A DNA stretch of 39,425 nucleotides from an uncultured Lachnospiraceae bacterium (GCA_947179245.1 CAMXBD010000013.1:1-39425), one strand, 5' to 3'. Shown: positions 24,730 to 34,142, counted from the first letter of the stretch. A program made the numbers and translations. The notes: generated by a model not told the origin, from the sequence alone.

Positions 24730-25176
24730 ATGGGAATGTTTACGGCTTTTGACATCAATGCAAGTGGTATGACTGCGGAACGCTATCGTATGGACATTAT
24801 TGCCCAGAATATGGCAAACGCAAACACAACGCGGACGGAGGATGGCACTCCATACCGCAGAAAAGTGGTGGTTTTTGAGGAAAAAAATTCTCAGACGCCT
24901 TTTCATCAGGTTTTGAACAGAGCAACGGACCGCTATTCCGGCACCGGCGTCAAAGTATCAGGAGTTTATGAGGATACATGGACGGAGGGCAATATGGTTT
25001 ATGATCCTTCACATCCTGACGCAGATGAGAATGGTTATGTGATGTATCCCAATGTCAGCACGATCACTGAGATGACGAATCTGATCGATGCCAGCAGAGC
25101 TTATCAGGCGAATGCGACAGCATTTGAAGCTAGTAAGAATATAGCGACTACGGGACTGAATATACTGAACGGATAG
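24730..25176 (+). CDS. flgC: Flagellar basal-body rod protein FlgC
   Basis: 148-aa proximal rod subunit. The N-terminus (FTAFDINASGMTAERYRMD, then NMANANTTRTEDG) and the C-terminal helix (NLIDASRAYQANATAFEAS) are the standard FlgC/rod motifs. GGGGAG precedes the ATG. It follows flgB after 93 nt that contain two small hairpins. Length is normal. Confidence 0.96.
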   Translation: MGMFTAFDINASGMTAERYRMDIIAQNMANANTTRTEDGTPYRRKVVVFEEKNSQTPFHQVLNRATDRYSGTGVKVSGVYEDTWTEGNMVYDPSHPDADENGYVMYPNVSTITEMTNLIDASRAYQANATAFEASKNIATTGLNILNG

Positions 25177-25253
25177 TGTTAATTGCAATAGACAGTCGGA
25201 CAATAAATAATTTTAGATGATTATATATTAGCTTGTGTTTGGAGGGATTTGAG

Positions 25254-25580
25254 ATGGCGTTAGATATTACAGAACTTTATAATGTGTCTTCGGGAGCAAT
25301 CAAAGAGGTTGCGAAGACAGCGGCTACTAATAAACCCAATGCATATGCAGATAGGGGGTTTGACAGTTTGTTACATACCGCGATCGATAACTTGTCAACA
25401 ACGAACAATTATCTGTCGGACGCAGAAAATGAGGAGATTAAATGGGCGCTCGGTGAGACTGAGAATACGCATGACTTGAGTATTGCCCTTCAGAAAGCAT
25501 CCACAGCGTTGCAATATACGGTTGCTATCAGGGACAAACTTTTAGACGCCTATAAGGAACTTATTCAGATGCAGATATAG
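25254..25580 (+). CDS. fliE: Flagellar hook-basal body protein FliE
   Basis: 108 aa, linking MS ring to rod. The C-terminal half carries the FliE signature (HDLSIALQKASTALQYTVAI, then RDKLLDAYKELIQMQI). ATG 25254 is chosen because GGAGGG (25241-25246) is 7 bases upstream; a longer reading from 25233 lacks a site. Position between flgC and fliF is the standard order. Confidence 0.94.
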   Translation: MALDITELYNVSSGAIKEVAKTAATNKPNAYADRGFDSLLHTAIDNLSTTNNYLSDAENEEIKWALGETENTHDLSIALQKASTALQYTVAIRDKLLDAYKELIQMQI

Positions 25581-25640
25581 TATTTGTGTGGGAACAGGGA
25601 TATAGGTATATAAGGGAAGACTGAAGGAGAGTAAGTTGCT

Positions 25641-27251
25641 GTGGATAAATTGTTAGAGAAATTAAAAGAATTGGGTAATCGAATCTTAGAGTGGTGGAAC
25701 CGATTCACGGCGAAACAAAAGACGCTGATTGTAGGCGGCGTGGCAGTGGTGATCATAGCAATCGTGTTTATTGTGTCGATGCTGACAAAGCCTAAATATG
25801 TACTTTTGCGGGAGTGTGAGACTACGAAGGAGGCTGCGGAAGTAAGAGACCTTCTGGAAGGCGAGAATATGACCTTTGAGGTTTCTGATGACGGTCTTGT
25901 GATTAGGATCCTTAGCGAACAGTTGTCTGATGCGAATCTGCTTCTGGGTGCTAATAATATTCAGGCAGCCAGTTACGGAATTGAAAATGTGACGGATGGA
26001 AGTTTTTCTACCACAGAATCTGATAAACAGAAGAAATATGTAGTGTATTTAGAGAAATCACTGGAGCATGATTTCCTTTCCAAGTTTACGGCAATTAAGA
26101 GTGCTACAGTAAAGCTTAATATTCCAGAGAATGCCGGAACTCTGATTGACACTGAGGAAGAGTCCTCAGCATCGGTCGTTCTGGAATTAAAGGATGAGTT
26201 CAGTGTGGACAATGCGGCGTATCTGGCGCGTGCTATTGCTACGGCTATCGGGAATACAACCACGGAACATATCGTGATCATGGATTCACAAGGCAATATG
26301 CTTTTTACAGGAGAGGACGATTATACCGTGTCAAGTACTGCCAATGCGCAGCTCTCCGTGAAAGCGGAAGCTGAGAAGCAGGTAATCGGTGAAGTGCGCA
26401 AAGTATTGCTTGGAACAAAAGAGTTTGATAACGTGGAGGTGGCGACGAATCTTGTACTCGATTTTTCCACCACCAGTTCGACGGTACATAATTATACTCC
26501 GGCGGATGGACAGACACAGGGTGTGCTCAGCCATGAAGATGTCTTCAACTCAGAGAATACAAGCAATGTAGGCGGCATTCCGGGTACAGATTCCAATGAT
26601 GATGATACAACATATGTGATGGAAGATAACGGTAATTCTTCTTCGTCGCAGTCGGAGGAGTCCAGAGACTATCTCCCTAACGAGGAAATCACGACTATTA
26701 CGACGCCTGCGGGTTTGATTGATTACAGTCAGTCTTCGCTTGCGGCATCTTTGGTCAAGTACAACATCATACGCGAGGAAGATGTGAGAACGCGTGGAGA
26801 ACTGGATGGTGTTACTTGGGAAGAGTATAAATTAGCGAATGCCAGCCGCGAAAGAATGGAAGTAGATGAGGAGCTTTATACGGCAGTAGCTAATGCTACC
26901 GGCATCTCGTCGGGAAGCATCTCTTTAGTAGCATATAGTGAGAATGTCTTCTTTGATGCGGAAGGATCCAACATTACCGCAACAGATATTATGCAGATTA
27001 TTCTGATCGTTGTGATTCTGGCACTTCTTGCATTTGTTGTACTCAGAAGCATGAGAGGCGAGAAACATGAGGAGGAAGAAGAAGAACTGGCAGTAGAAGG
27101 TCTGCTGCAATCCACGCCGGAAGGTCAGTTGGAAGATATCTCATTAGAGAATGAAACTGAAGAGAAACGTTTGATCAATAAATTTGTGGAAGAAAATCCG
27201 GAAGCTGCGGCGAACCTGCTGCGCAACTGGTTAAATGAGGACTGGGGGTAA
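25641..27251 (+). CDS. fliF: Flagellar MS-ring protein FliF
   Basis: 536 aa starting at GTG 25641, with AGGAGA (25625-25630) 10 bases upstream. Membrane helices lie near 28-47 and 452-471 and enclose the extracytoplasmic ring-building domains. A Ser/Asp/Asn-rich loop (about 315-345) interrupts the ring region, as usual. The C-terminal tail (INKFVEENPEAAANLLRNWL) is the FliG-binding segment, and fliG follows after 5 nt. All parts are present. Confidence 0.96.
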   Translation: MDKLLEKLKELGNRILEWWNRFTAKQKTLIVGGVAVVIIAIVFIVSMLTKPKYVLLRECETTKEAAEVRDLLEGENMTFEVSDDGLVIRILSEQLSDANLLLGANNIQAASYGIENVTDGSFSTTESDKQKKYVVYLEKSLEHDFLSKFTAIKSATVKLNIPENAGTLIDTEEESSASVVLELKDEFSVDNAAYLARAIATAIGNTTTEHIVIMDSQGNMLFTGEDDYTVSSTANAQLSVKAEAEKQVIGEVRKVLLGTKEFDNVEVATNLVLDFSTTSSTVHNYTPADGQTQGVLSHEDVFNSENTSNVGGIPGTDSNDDDTTYVMEDNGNSSSSQSEESRDYLPNEEITTITTPAGLIDYSQSSLAASLVKYNIIREEDVRTRGELDGVTWEEYKLANASRERMEVDEELYTAVANATGISSGSISLVAYSENVFFDAEGSNITATDIMQIILIVVILALLAFVVLRSMRGEKHEEEEEELAVEGLLQSTPEGQLEDISLENETEEKRLINKFVEENPEAAANLLRNWLNEDWG

Positions 27252-27256
27252 GATAA

Positions 27257-28273
27257 ATGGCAAAGACTGAAGAGAAGGTCACCGGTGGACTTCAGAAAGC
27301 GGCTGTTTTATTGATCGCTCTGGGACCGGAAAAGTCGGCATCTATCTTTAAGCATCTCAAAGAAGAAGAGGTAGAGGAGCTGACATTAGAGATAGCTAAT
27401 ACGAGAAATATCACACCGCAGATGAAAGACGATGTGATCAGTGAGTTTTATCAGGTCTGTCTGGCACAGCAATATATTGCAGAAGGCGGTATCAACTATG
27501 CGAAGGAACTTCTGGAGAAATCTTTTGGTTCCGAGAGGGCTATGGATGTAATCGGCAAGCTGACGGCATCCTTACAGGTTAAACCTTTTGAGTTTGTAAG
27601 AAAAACGGATGCTTCGCAGCTACTTAACTTTATTCAGGATGAGCATCCGCAGACCATTGCTCTTATTCTGTCATATCTGTCGGCAGCACAGTCGGCGCTT
27701 ATCCTCTCGGCACTTCCGCCGGATAGGCAGGCTGATGTGGCGAAGCGTATTGCCGTTATGGACAGAACAAGTCCTGATGTAATCAAGGAAGTGGAGAAAG
27801 TGTTGGAATCTAAGCTGGCATCTTTAGTAAATCAGGATTACACGATCATCGGTGGTGTGGATGCTGTCGTGGAAATCTTAAATACAGTAGACCGTGGTAC
27901 AGAGAAACATATCATGGAGACATTGGAAATCGAAGAGCCGGAATTGGCAGACGAGATCAGGAAGAAGATGTTTGTCTTCGAGGATATCCTGCTTCTGGAC
28001 GACAGGGCAATTCAGCGTGTGCTGCGTGATGTGGATAACGGAGATCTGGCGATTGCCATGAAGGGGTCTAACGAGGAAGTACAGAATGCGATCTTTAACA
28101 ACATGTCCAAGCGTTTGAGCGCTATGATCAAGGAGGATATGGAGTTTATGGGTCCTGTGCGTATGAAGGATGTAGAGGAAGCACAGCAGAAGATTGTAAA
28201 TATCATCAGAAAGCTGGAAGACTCCGCAGAAATTGTTATCTCCAGAGGTGGAGGTGACGAGATCATTGTTTAG
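27257..28273 (+). CDS. fliG: Flagellar motor switch protein FliG
   Basis: 338 aa. FliG transmits stator torque to the rotor. The N-terminal FliF-binding domain (LQKAAVLLIALGPEKSASI), the middle domain with the EHPQT motif (near 128-132), and the C-terminal domain with the charged torque helix (DLAIAMKGSNEEVQNAIF, then NNMSKRLSAMIKEDME) are all visible. Its 3' end encodes the ribosome binding site and start of fliH. Confidence 0.97.
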   Translation: MAKTEEKVTGGLQKAAVLLIALGPEKSASIFKHLKEEEVEELTLEIANTRNITPQMKDDVISEFYQVCLAQQYIAEGGINYAKELLEKSFGSERAMDVIGKLTASLQVKPFEFVRKTDASQLLNFIQDEHPQTIALILSYLSAAQSALILSALPPDRQADVAKRIAVMDRTSPDVIKEVEKVLESKLASLVNQDYTIIGGVDAVVEILNTVDRGTEKHIMETLEIEEPELADEIRKKMFVFEDILLLDDRAIQRVLRDVDNGDLAIAMKGSNEEVQNAIFNNMSKRLSAMIKEDMEFMGPVRMKDVEEAQQKIVNIIRKLEDSAEIVISRGGGDEIIV

Positions 28274-29156
28274 GAATATATATAAATCGAGATGGGTCGT
28301 GGTATCCAGCGATAAGAAATGCGTGATAGACAGCAATAGCCGTATGGAGCGCAGGCTTGAGGAACTTGAGGCGCACAGACAGGTACAGGCTGATGAACAG
28401 ATGGCTTACGGTGAAGCAGAGGATGGCGAAGCAGAATTTGTAGGCGGACTGGGCGGTGAAGAGATAGATGCACTTCTTACAGACGCAGGCGAGGGCGCAG
28501 AGGGCGGTATTATCAAGGCGGTCCATAGCGGGCAGGTTCCCGATCTCGAAGAGATTAAGGCGCAGGCGCAGGCAATGATAGACGATGCGCAGGCTGAAAT
28601 TGAAGAGATGAAGGAAGCTGCACGGCAAGAGATTGAAATGCAGCGCAGGCAGGCTGTAGAAGAAGGCAATAAAGAAGGTTATAAAGTCGGACACCAGAAA
28701 GGGATGTCCGAGATGGACGACATCAGGCTGGCGCTTGAAGGTGAAAAACGCCAGCTGGAAGAAGAATATGATCGATTGATTGAGACACTGGAGCCGAGAT
28801 TCATTGATACGATCACAGAGATTTACAACCATATTTTCGGCATTGAACTGGCAGATAACAGAGATATCCTGGTGCACTTGATCGACTCCACATTAAGACA
28901 GGTGGAGAGCAGCAGGACTTTTATCGTTCATGTTTCTCAAGATGATTATCCTTATGTCAATATGCAGAAACAGACGCTCACAGAAGGAGCGACAGCCGGA
29001 AAGGGCATGGTGGAGATCATCGAAGATATTGCCTTGAGTCAAGGGGCCTGCCTCATAGAGACGGACGGCGGGTTATTTGATTGTGGCATTGACACGCAGC
29101 TACGGGAGCTGACTAATAAATTGCGGGTGTTATCATTTGAAAAATCCAATGATTAA
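28266..29156 (+). CDS. fliH: Flagellar export ATPase regulator FliH
   Basis: 296 aa from TTG 28266, which overlaps the fliG stop by 8 bases. GGAGGTG (28250-28256) at 9-base spacing inside fliG decides this unusual start. The reading beginning LFRNIYKSRWVVVSSDKK fits the conserved FliH N-terminus of related clostridia. A long Glu/Ala/Gln-rich coiled coil (about 85-175) leads to the FliI-binding C-terminal domain. FliH holds FliI in check and brings it to the export gate. The Gly/Glu-rich segment near 55-80 is a spacer. fliI overlaps its 3' end. Confidence 0.9.
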   Translation: MFRNIYKSRWVVVSSDKKCVIDSNSRMERRLEELEAHRQVQADEQMAYGEAEDGEAEFVGGLGGEEIDALLTDAGEGAEGGIIKAVHSGQVPDLEEIKAQAQAMIDDAQAEIEEMKEAARQEIEMQRRQAVEEGNKEGYKVGHQKGMSEMDDIRLALEGEKRQLEEEYDRLIETLEPRFIDTITEIYNHIFGIELADNRDILVHLIDSTLRQVESSRTFIVHVSQDDYPYVNMQKQTLTEGATAGKGMVEIIEDIALSQGACLIETDGGLFDCGIDTQLRELTNKLRVLSFEKSND

Positions 29157-30450
29157 TTTTTCTAAATACAGCAAAATAACGAATGAGACCTTTTTCAAGA
29201 AAAAGGGACGGGTCGAGAATGTGGTGGGATTGACGATCGAGTCGGCAGGGCCGGAAGCAACGCTGGGTGATCTGTGCAGGATATATCCGGCGGAAGAGGG
29301 ATACAGCCCTATTATGGCAGAGGTGGTCGGTTTTAAAGATCGTAAGACACTGCTTATGCCGTGCGACAAGACGGAAGGCATAGGACTCGGATGCATCGTG
29401 GAGAATACGGGCGAACCTTTGTCGGTGCCCGTCAGTGATGCACTGCTTGGCAAAGTATTGGATGGTCTTGGCAGGATTGATGGCGAGTATATGCCGGGAA
29501 CGCCTTACAATGTGGAGGCACAGCCGCCGGACGCCATGAGCAGAAAGATTATTGACGAAGTACTTCCACTTGGCGTCAAGGCAATCGATGGTCTGATGAC
29601 TGTAGGTAAGGGACAGCGTATAGGTATTTTTGCCGGTTCCGGTGTGGGTAAATCTACTTTGATGGGTATGTTTGCACGCAATACTAAAGCGGATATTAAT
29701 GTGATCGCTTTGATCGGTGAGCGTGGCAGAGAGGTGCGCGAGTTCATAGAAAGAGACTTGGGCGAGGAAGGCATGAAGCGTTCTGTCGTAGTTGTTGCCA
29801 CTTCCGACAAAGCGGCTCTGGAAAGAAACAAGGCAGCCAAGACGGCAACTGCTATCGCAGAGTATTTCAGGGATCAGGGCAAGGATGTCCTGCTTATGAT
29901 GGATTCGATGACACGTTTTTCCATGGCGCAGAGAGAGATTGGACTGGCCAGCGGAGAACCGCCGGTATCCAGAGGGTATCCGCCGAGTGTATATTCGGAG
30001 ATGCCGAAACTCTTAGAGAGGGCAGGGTGTGCCGCCGTCGGTTCTATTACGGGGTTATATACGGTTCTGGTTGATGGCGACGACATGAATGAGCCCATCA
30101 CGGATACGGCGAGAAGCATTCTGGACGGACATATTATGCTGAATCGTAAGCTTGCACACCAGAATCATTATCCTGCAATTGATGTCTTGCAGAGTATTTC
30201 GCGTTGTATGTCACAGATCGTTGACAAGGAGCATAAGAGACTTGCAGGACAGCTTAAGAACGTGCTGGCAACTTACAATGAAGCGGAGGATCTGATCAAT
30301 ATCGGCGCTTACAAGAATGGCAGCAACCCGAAGATCGATTATGCTATAGCCAAGATCGATGCGGTGAATGAGTTCTTAATGCAGGATGTGAATGATAAAT
30401 TTGACTATGAACAGGCAGTGGATATGATGCGGGAGCTTTTCGCAGATTAA
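29149..30450 (+). CDS. fliI: Flagellum-specific export ATPase FliI
   Basis: 433 aa from ATG 29149, which overlaps the fliH stop by 8 bases; an in-frame TTG at 29137 is the alternative, and neither has a strong ribosome binding site. The P-loop AGSGVGKST is at about 162-170. Walker B DVLLMMDSMTRF and the FliI-type motif REIGLASGEPPVSRGYPPSV follow. It energises unfolding and entry of export substrates. Length is normal. Coupling to fliH suggests balanced synthesis of the FliH2-FliI complex. Confidence 0.96.
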   Translation: MINFSKYSKITNETFFKKKGRVENVVGLTIESAGPEATLGDLCRIYPAEEGYSPIMAEVVGFKDRKTLLMPCDKTEGIGLGCIVENTGEPLSVPVSDALLGKVLDGLGRIDGEYMPGTPYNVEAQPPDAMSRKIIDEVLPLGVKAIDGLMTVGKGQRIGIFAGSGVGKSTLMGMFARNTKADINVIALIGERGREVREFIERDLGEEGMKRSVVVVATSDKAALERNKAAKTATAIAEYFRDQGKDVLLMMDSMTRFSMAQREIGLASGEPPVSRGYPPSVYSEMPKLLERAGCAAVGSITGLYTVLVDGDDMNEPITDTARSILDGHIMLNRKLAHQNHYPAIDVLQSISRCMSQIVDKEHKRLAGQLKNVLATYNEAEDLINIGAYKNGSNPKIDYAIAKIDAVNEFLMQDVNDKFDYEQAVDMMRELFAD

Positions 30451-30463
30451 GAGGTGACTGGTC

Positions 30464-30916
30464 ATGGCTAAGTTTACATACAGAATGCAGAGTATCCTGA
30501 ATATTCAGTATCAGTTAGAGACGCAGGCCAAGATGGAATTAGGCAGGGCGCAGATGAAGCTTATGGAGGAAGAAGAGAAGCTTCAGAGGCTGATTGACAG
30601 GAAGGAAGCCTATCTTGAAGAAGGCAGAAGGATGCGCAGCGATGTGCTGCATGTGGGTGATCTGAAAGATAATAGAAATGCCATGTTGATCATGGATGAA
30701 ATGATAGAAGCGCAGAGAGGGCAGGTCGCGCAGGCACAGAAAGTTGTGGAGGCGGCAAGACTCAGACTGCAGGAAGTCATGCAGGAGCGTAAGATGCACG
30801 AACGGTTGAAAGAGAAAGCCCTAGAACAGTTCATGAGGGAAGAGAACGCCGCAGAGGGTAAGGCGGTGGATGAATTGACCAGTTACACTTACGGACAGCG
30901 TGGAAAAGGGGAGTAA
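30464..30916 (+). CDS. fliJ: Flagellar export chaperone FliJ
   Basis: 150-aa, almost entirely charged coiled-coil protein starting FTYRMQSILNIQYQLETQAK, which matches the FliJ N-terminus. FliJ sits in the FliI hexamer centre like a rotor stalk. It lies 13 nt after fliI and 2 nt before the motE-like gene. Identity rests on coiled-coil architecture plus position. Confidence 0.88.
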   Translation: MAKFTYRMQSILNIQYQLETQAKMELGRAQMKLMEEEEKLQRLIDRKEAYLEEGRRMRSDVLHVGDLKDNRNAMLIMDEMIEAQRGQVAQAQKVVEAARLRLQEVMQERKMHERLKEKALEQFMREENAAEGKAVDELTSYTYGQRGKGE

Positions 30917-30918
30917 GA

Positions 30919-31788
30919 ATGGCTGACGAACTTTTGAATGCCGAGGTGGATACTAAGGCAGAAAAAAAGAGAATAAAAGAAGAGCGTAAAAAGTTAAAAG
31001 ACGAGCAGAAAGAACAGAAAAAGGAAGCTAAAAAGCGTGCGAAGGAGATTTCCGAGCAGGAAGCCCAAATGTTTGATGACGAGGGTGGCATTTCCGTGGT
31101 TTTGGTAACGATTGTTATTGTAATTATCTGGCTTGCAATTCTGTGTCTGCTGATCAAGCTGGATGTAGGAGGATTCGGTTCCGGTGTGCTGGCGCCTGTC
31201 TTAAAAGACGTTCCGGTGATTAATAAGATCCTGCCGTCAGACGCAACGGCAACTACGGATGAGGAAGAGGAATACGGAGGGTACAGCAGTCTTAGTGAGG
31301 CGGTGGACTATATCACGGAACTGGAGCTGGAGCTGGAGAGAGCGCAGACAGCCAGTAATACGGACTCCGAGGAGCTAGACATGCTTCGTGCCGAAATTGA
31401 TAGGCTACAGACTTTCGAGGATGCACAGATAGAGTTCGAGAGAATCAGAACGGAATTTTATGAGGAAGTAATCTATGCCGAGAACGGACCGGGTGCAGAG
31501 GCATATCAGAAGTATTATGAGAGCATGGATCCCGCTACAGCGGAATATTTGTATAAACAGGTGATAGAGCAGACAGCAGTGAATCAGGAGATACAGGATT
31601 ATGTGCAGGCTTATTCCGAGATGAAGCCTAAGGAGGCAGCAACAATCTTCGAGAATATGACAGATGAGCTTGATCTGGTGGCTGAGATTCTGTATCAGAT
31701 GAGTGCGGAAGACCGTGGCAGCATATTGGGTGTTATGGATCCGGAGATTGCTGCCAGACTGACAAGGATTATGGATCCGGATTCATAA
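30919..31788 (+). CDS. MotE/YlxF-like membrane protein of the flagellar operon
   Basis: 289 aa: a Lys/Glu-rich cytoplasmic N-terminus (about 10-50), one membrane helix (about 57-80), a coiled coil (about 125-165) and a C-terminal MgtE-N-like domain. The last 60 residues contain KPKEAATIFENM and MDPEIAARLTRIMDPDS, the pattern seen in MotE-type chaperones. The position between fliJ and fliK equals that of ylxF in Bacillus subtilis. A role in stator or export support is inferred from that family. A 181-nt structured leader separates it from fliK. Confidence 0.75.
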   Translation: MADELLNAEVDTKAEKKRIKEERKKLKDEQKEQKKEAKKRAKEISEQEAQMFDDEGGISVVLVTIVIVIIWLAILCLLIKLDVGGFGSGVLAPVLKDVPVINKILPSDATATTDEEEEYGGYSSLSEAVDYITELELELERAQTASNTDSEELDMLRAEIDRLQTFEDAQIEFERIRTEFYEEVIYAENGPGAEAYQKYYESMDPATAEYLYKQVIEQTAVNQEIQDYVQAYSEMKPKEAATIFENMTDELDLVAEILYQMSAEDRGSILGVMDPEIAARLTRIMDPDS

Positions 31789-31810
31789 AGGACAGGATGC
31801 CCAAGAAACT

Positions 31811-31828
31811 GGAATACTAAAGTATTCC
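31811..31828 (+). repeat. Short perfect hairpin after the motE-like gene
   Basis: GGAATACT and AGTATTCC flank AA, giving a 7-bp stem with a 4-base loop. No T-run follows, so it is not a classic terminator. It opens the long leader in front of fliK. Confidence 0.6.
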
Positions 31829-31840
31829 TGAGACTAAGTC

Positions 31841-31933
31841 GATATATATTGTAGTGGCAAAGTCCGCAAAGCTGATCCCGGAATCGGGTGAAGCCCGGTT
31901 ATGCCGCGCATTATATATAAATGCCGGAAGGCA
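31841..31933 (+). other. Candidate structured RNA leader upstream of fliK
   Basis: Non-coding segment that can fold on paper. TATATAT (31843-31849) pairs with ATATATA (31913-31919). GTGGCA (31854-31859) pairs with TGCCGC (31902-31907, one G-U). CCCG/CGGG around GAAT lies inside (31877-31888). A separate TGCC-GGAA-GGCA hairpin with a GNRA loop follows (31922-31933). Unpaired GGCAAAGTCC and GCAAAGC lie in the core. The fliK ribosome binding site (AAGGAGG, 31955-31961) is 21 nt further on. I do not recognise a named riboswitch. It may be a regulatory leader, an mRNA processing site or an unrelated structured repeat. Confidence 0.45.
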
Positions 31934-31969
31934 GAGAACCTTGATAATTGAAGAAAGGAGGAAAAGAGT

Positions 31970-33454
31970 ATGACTGTAAACAATGTGAATGCTCTGCTTA
32001 ATTACACGGCAGCCCAGACACAGACAACAGGTCAGAATGAACAGGCAGGTGCAAAACAGCTGGAAATCGCCAAGGACAGTTTTGGCAAGGTTATGACGAA
32101 GGTGAATGATACGATCAAGAATCTTCATGCCGAGGCAGCCGGAAGCACTGTTGCAACAGTTTCACCCAGCACAATTACAAATACGGTCAAGAAAGATGTT
32201 ACGGTACAAACTGCCGAACAGAATACTGATCCGGGTAAAGCTGAGGATACGATGCAGCAGGGGAGTGACAAGACTGTTCAGAACACCGATGCAGCCGCAG
32301 AGACAGACAGCAAGATGGAAGAAGTAGAGAAAAGCGCTGAAGAACTGGTTCAGGACATCGCTGATGAGATGGACGTGACACCAGAGGAAGTAGAAGAAGC
32401 TATGGCAGTGCTTGGACTTACGGCAGTCGAATTGTTTGATGTTGACAATCTGAAACAGCTTTTACTTCAGATATCAGGCAGCAGCGATGAACTTTCGCTT
32501 GTGACAAACGAGACACTCTATGGTAATCTGCAGAATCTTTTTACTGTAGTGGAAGAGAGCCTTGCAAATCTTCAGGAAGAGCTGGGACTTAGTGAAGAGG
32601 AGTTGAACGCATTAGTGGAGCAGATGGTTTCCGACAAAGGGGAATCAGACATGCAGAACGCTGAGCTTGTTCAGGATACACCGGAGGTAAATCTGGAAGG
32701 TATGAAGGACTATACCGTATCAGTTCAAAAAGACGGTGAGACAGTTCAGGTTAAGGTGACTGTGGATGATGCAAGCGGTAGTAAGAGCGTTCAGGAAGAA
32801 GTGACGGATACTTCTAAAGTGGAGGCACAGGGTGATCGTAAGACACATACGCGGGATGCTTCTGCGGACAATGGCAGAGGAGATGGAAATGCTGCGGATC
32901 ATGCAGCGGGCAATCCTTTATTGCAGACACCCGACAAACCGATGGAGGTAAGCGAAACTCCGGCGCCTGTAAGCGCAGGATATCAGTCAATGCAGACAGA
33001 AGATATCATGAATCAGATTATGGATTACATGAAGATCAACTTAAAGGCTGATATGCAGCAGATGGAGTTACAATTACATCCTGCCAGCTTAGGTACGGTT
33101 AATGTACAGATTGCAGCCAAAGACGGAGCGATCACAGCACAGTTTACCACACAGAATGAAACAGTTCGTGCGGTAATCGAAACACAGCTTATTCAACTGA
33201 AAAACCAGTTCGAGGAACAGGGAATCAAAGTTGATGCGGTGGAAGTCACAGTTGCCAATCATGAATATGGTCAGCAGTTCTCTCAGGACAATGCTGATAC
33301 AAATCAAAAGCAGGGCAAATCCGCTAAGAGCACAAGAAGAATCAATCTTGATGAGATCGGTGAGGAAGATGAACTTGTTGAGATGGAAGAATCTGAGCGT
33401 ATTGCAGTGGAAATGATGCAGGCAAATGGCAACACAGTAGATTATACAGCATAA
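31970..33454 (+). CDS. fliK: Flagellar hook-length control protein FliK
   Basis: 494 aa. A long, low-complexity Gln/Thr/Glu-rich N-terminal part serves as the molecular ruler. The C-terminal switch domain (about 347-440) has MELQLHPASLGTVNVQI followed by the region ending VDAVEVTVANHEYG, the family hallmark. FliK is secreted and switches export from hook to filament substrates. Strong ribosome binding site AAGGAGG 8 bases before ATG. The gene follows an unusually long leader for this compact operon, and flgD starts 16 nt after it. Confidence 0.93.
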   Translation: MTVNNVNALLNYTAAQTQTTGQNEQAGAKQLEIAKDSFGKVMTKVNDTIKNLHAEAAGSTVATVSPSTITNTVKKDVTVQTAEQNTDPGKAEDTMQQGSDKTVQNTDAAAETDSKMEEVEKSAEELVQDIADEMDVTPEEVEEAMAVLGLTAVELFDVDNLKQLLLQISGSSDELSLVTNETLYGNLQNLFTVVEESLANLQEELGLSEEELNALVEQMVSDKGESDMQNAELVQDTPEVNLEGMKDYTVSVQKDGETVQVKVTVDDASGSKSVQEEVTDTSKVEAQGDRKTHTRDASADNGRGDGNAADHAAGNPLLQTPDKPMEVSETPAPVSAGYQSMQTEDIMNQIMDYMKINLKADMQQMELQLHPASLGTVNVQIAAKDGAITAQFTTQNETVRAVIETQLIQLKNQFEEQGIKVDAVEVTVANHEYGQQFSQDNADTNQKQGKSAKSTRRINLDEIGEEDELVEMEESERIAVEMMQANGNTVDYTA

Positions 33455-33470
33455 AGAGAGGAGTGAATAT

Positions 33471-34142
33471 ATGGGAGCAGTACAGCAAGTAGAAAATGGT
33501 AAATTTGTCGAAAGTCAGACAGCAGCGTCTCTTGCAAAAGAGAATCTTAAGAAATCCAATTCTGGTATGGATAAGGAAGCCTTCTTACAGCTTCTGGTAG
33601 CACAGATGAAATATCAGGATCCGTTGGAACCGACATCTAACACAGAGTATATTTCACAGTTCGCAACATTCTCCTCATTGGAGCAGATGCAGAATATGAG
33701 CGCTACATTGGAACTTTCCAGAGCGTCTACGTTAGTAGGTCAGACGGTACTTATGAAGGTTACAGACAGTACAGGCAAAACAACGCAGGTACAGGGTAAT
33801 GTGGACTTTGTGGTATATGAGAACAACAAGGCATACCTTTCCATCGGAGGAGAATTATATTCCATGGATGATCTGGATACTGTGGCAGATAAGAAATATC
33901 TGGAAGCATATGCACTTGCGGCAGATTTCATGAATACTTACAACAAACTTCCAGAGATCGGTAACTTGTCGGATATTGATAGGGAAAACGTGGAGAAGTT
34001 AGAGAAGATACTTAGCAGTATGGATGATTATCAGAAGAGTTTCCTGACAGATGATTATATTGAAGGCGCAGAGGAATATATCCAAAGAATGAAAGATATT
34101 ACTCCAACTGGCGATGATAACGATGATGACGATGATGAGTAA
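33471..34142 (+). CDS. flgD: Flagellar hook-capping protein FlgD
   Basis: 223 aa. The N-terminal signature is clear: MDKEAFLQLLVAQMKYQDPL, then EPTSNTEYISQFATFSSLEQ. FlgD caps the growing hook and is required for FlgE assembly. The C-terminal part (about 150-223) differs from the tudor/FnIII-like tail of proteobacterial FlgD and ends in an acidic run (DDNDDDDDE). The position after fliK and before flgE is standard. Confidence 0.94.
   Translation: MGAVQQVENGKFVESQTAASLAKENLKKSNSGMDKEAFLQLLVAQMKYQDPLEPTSNTEYISQFATFSSLEQMQNMSATLELSRASTLVGQTVLMKVTDSTGKTTQVQGNVDFVVYENNKAYLSIGGELYSMDDLDTVADKKYLEAYALAADFMNTYNKLPEIGNLSDIDRENVEKLEKILSSMDDYQKSFLTDDYIEGAEEYIQRMKDITPTGDDNDDDDDE

Noticed and set aside
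31841-31920. tRNA-like gene in the fliK leader
   Set aside because: No TTCGA loop sequence, no 7-bp acceptor stem with the proper arm lengths, and no CCA end.
31841-31933. Class I c-di-GMP riboswitch call for the fliK leader
   Set aside because: Only short motifs are similar; the stem-loop with the GAAA tetraloop between the two conserved purine-rich strands is absent. Kept as an unnamed structured leader.
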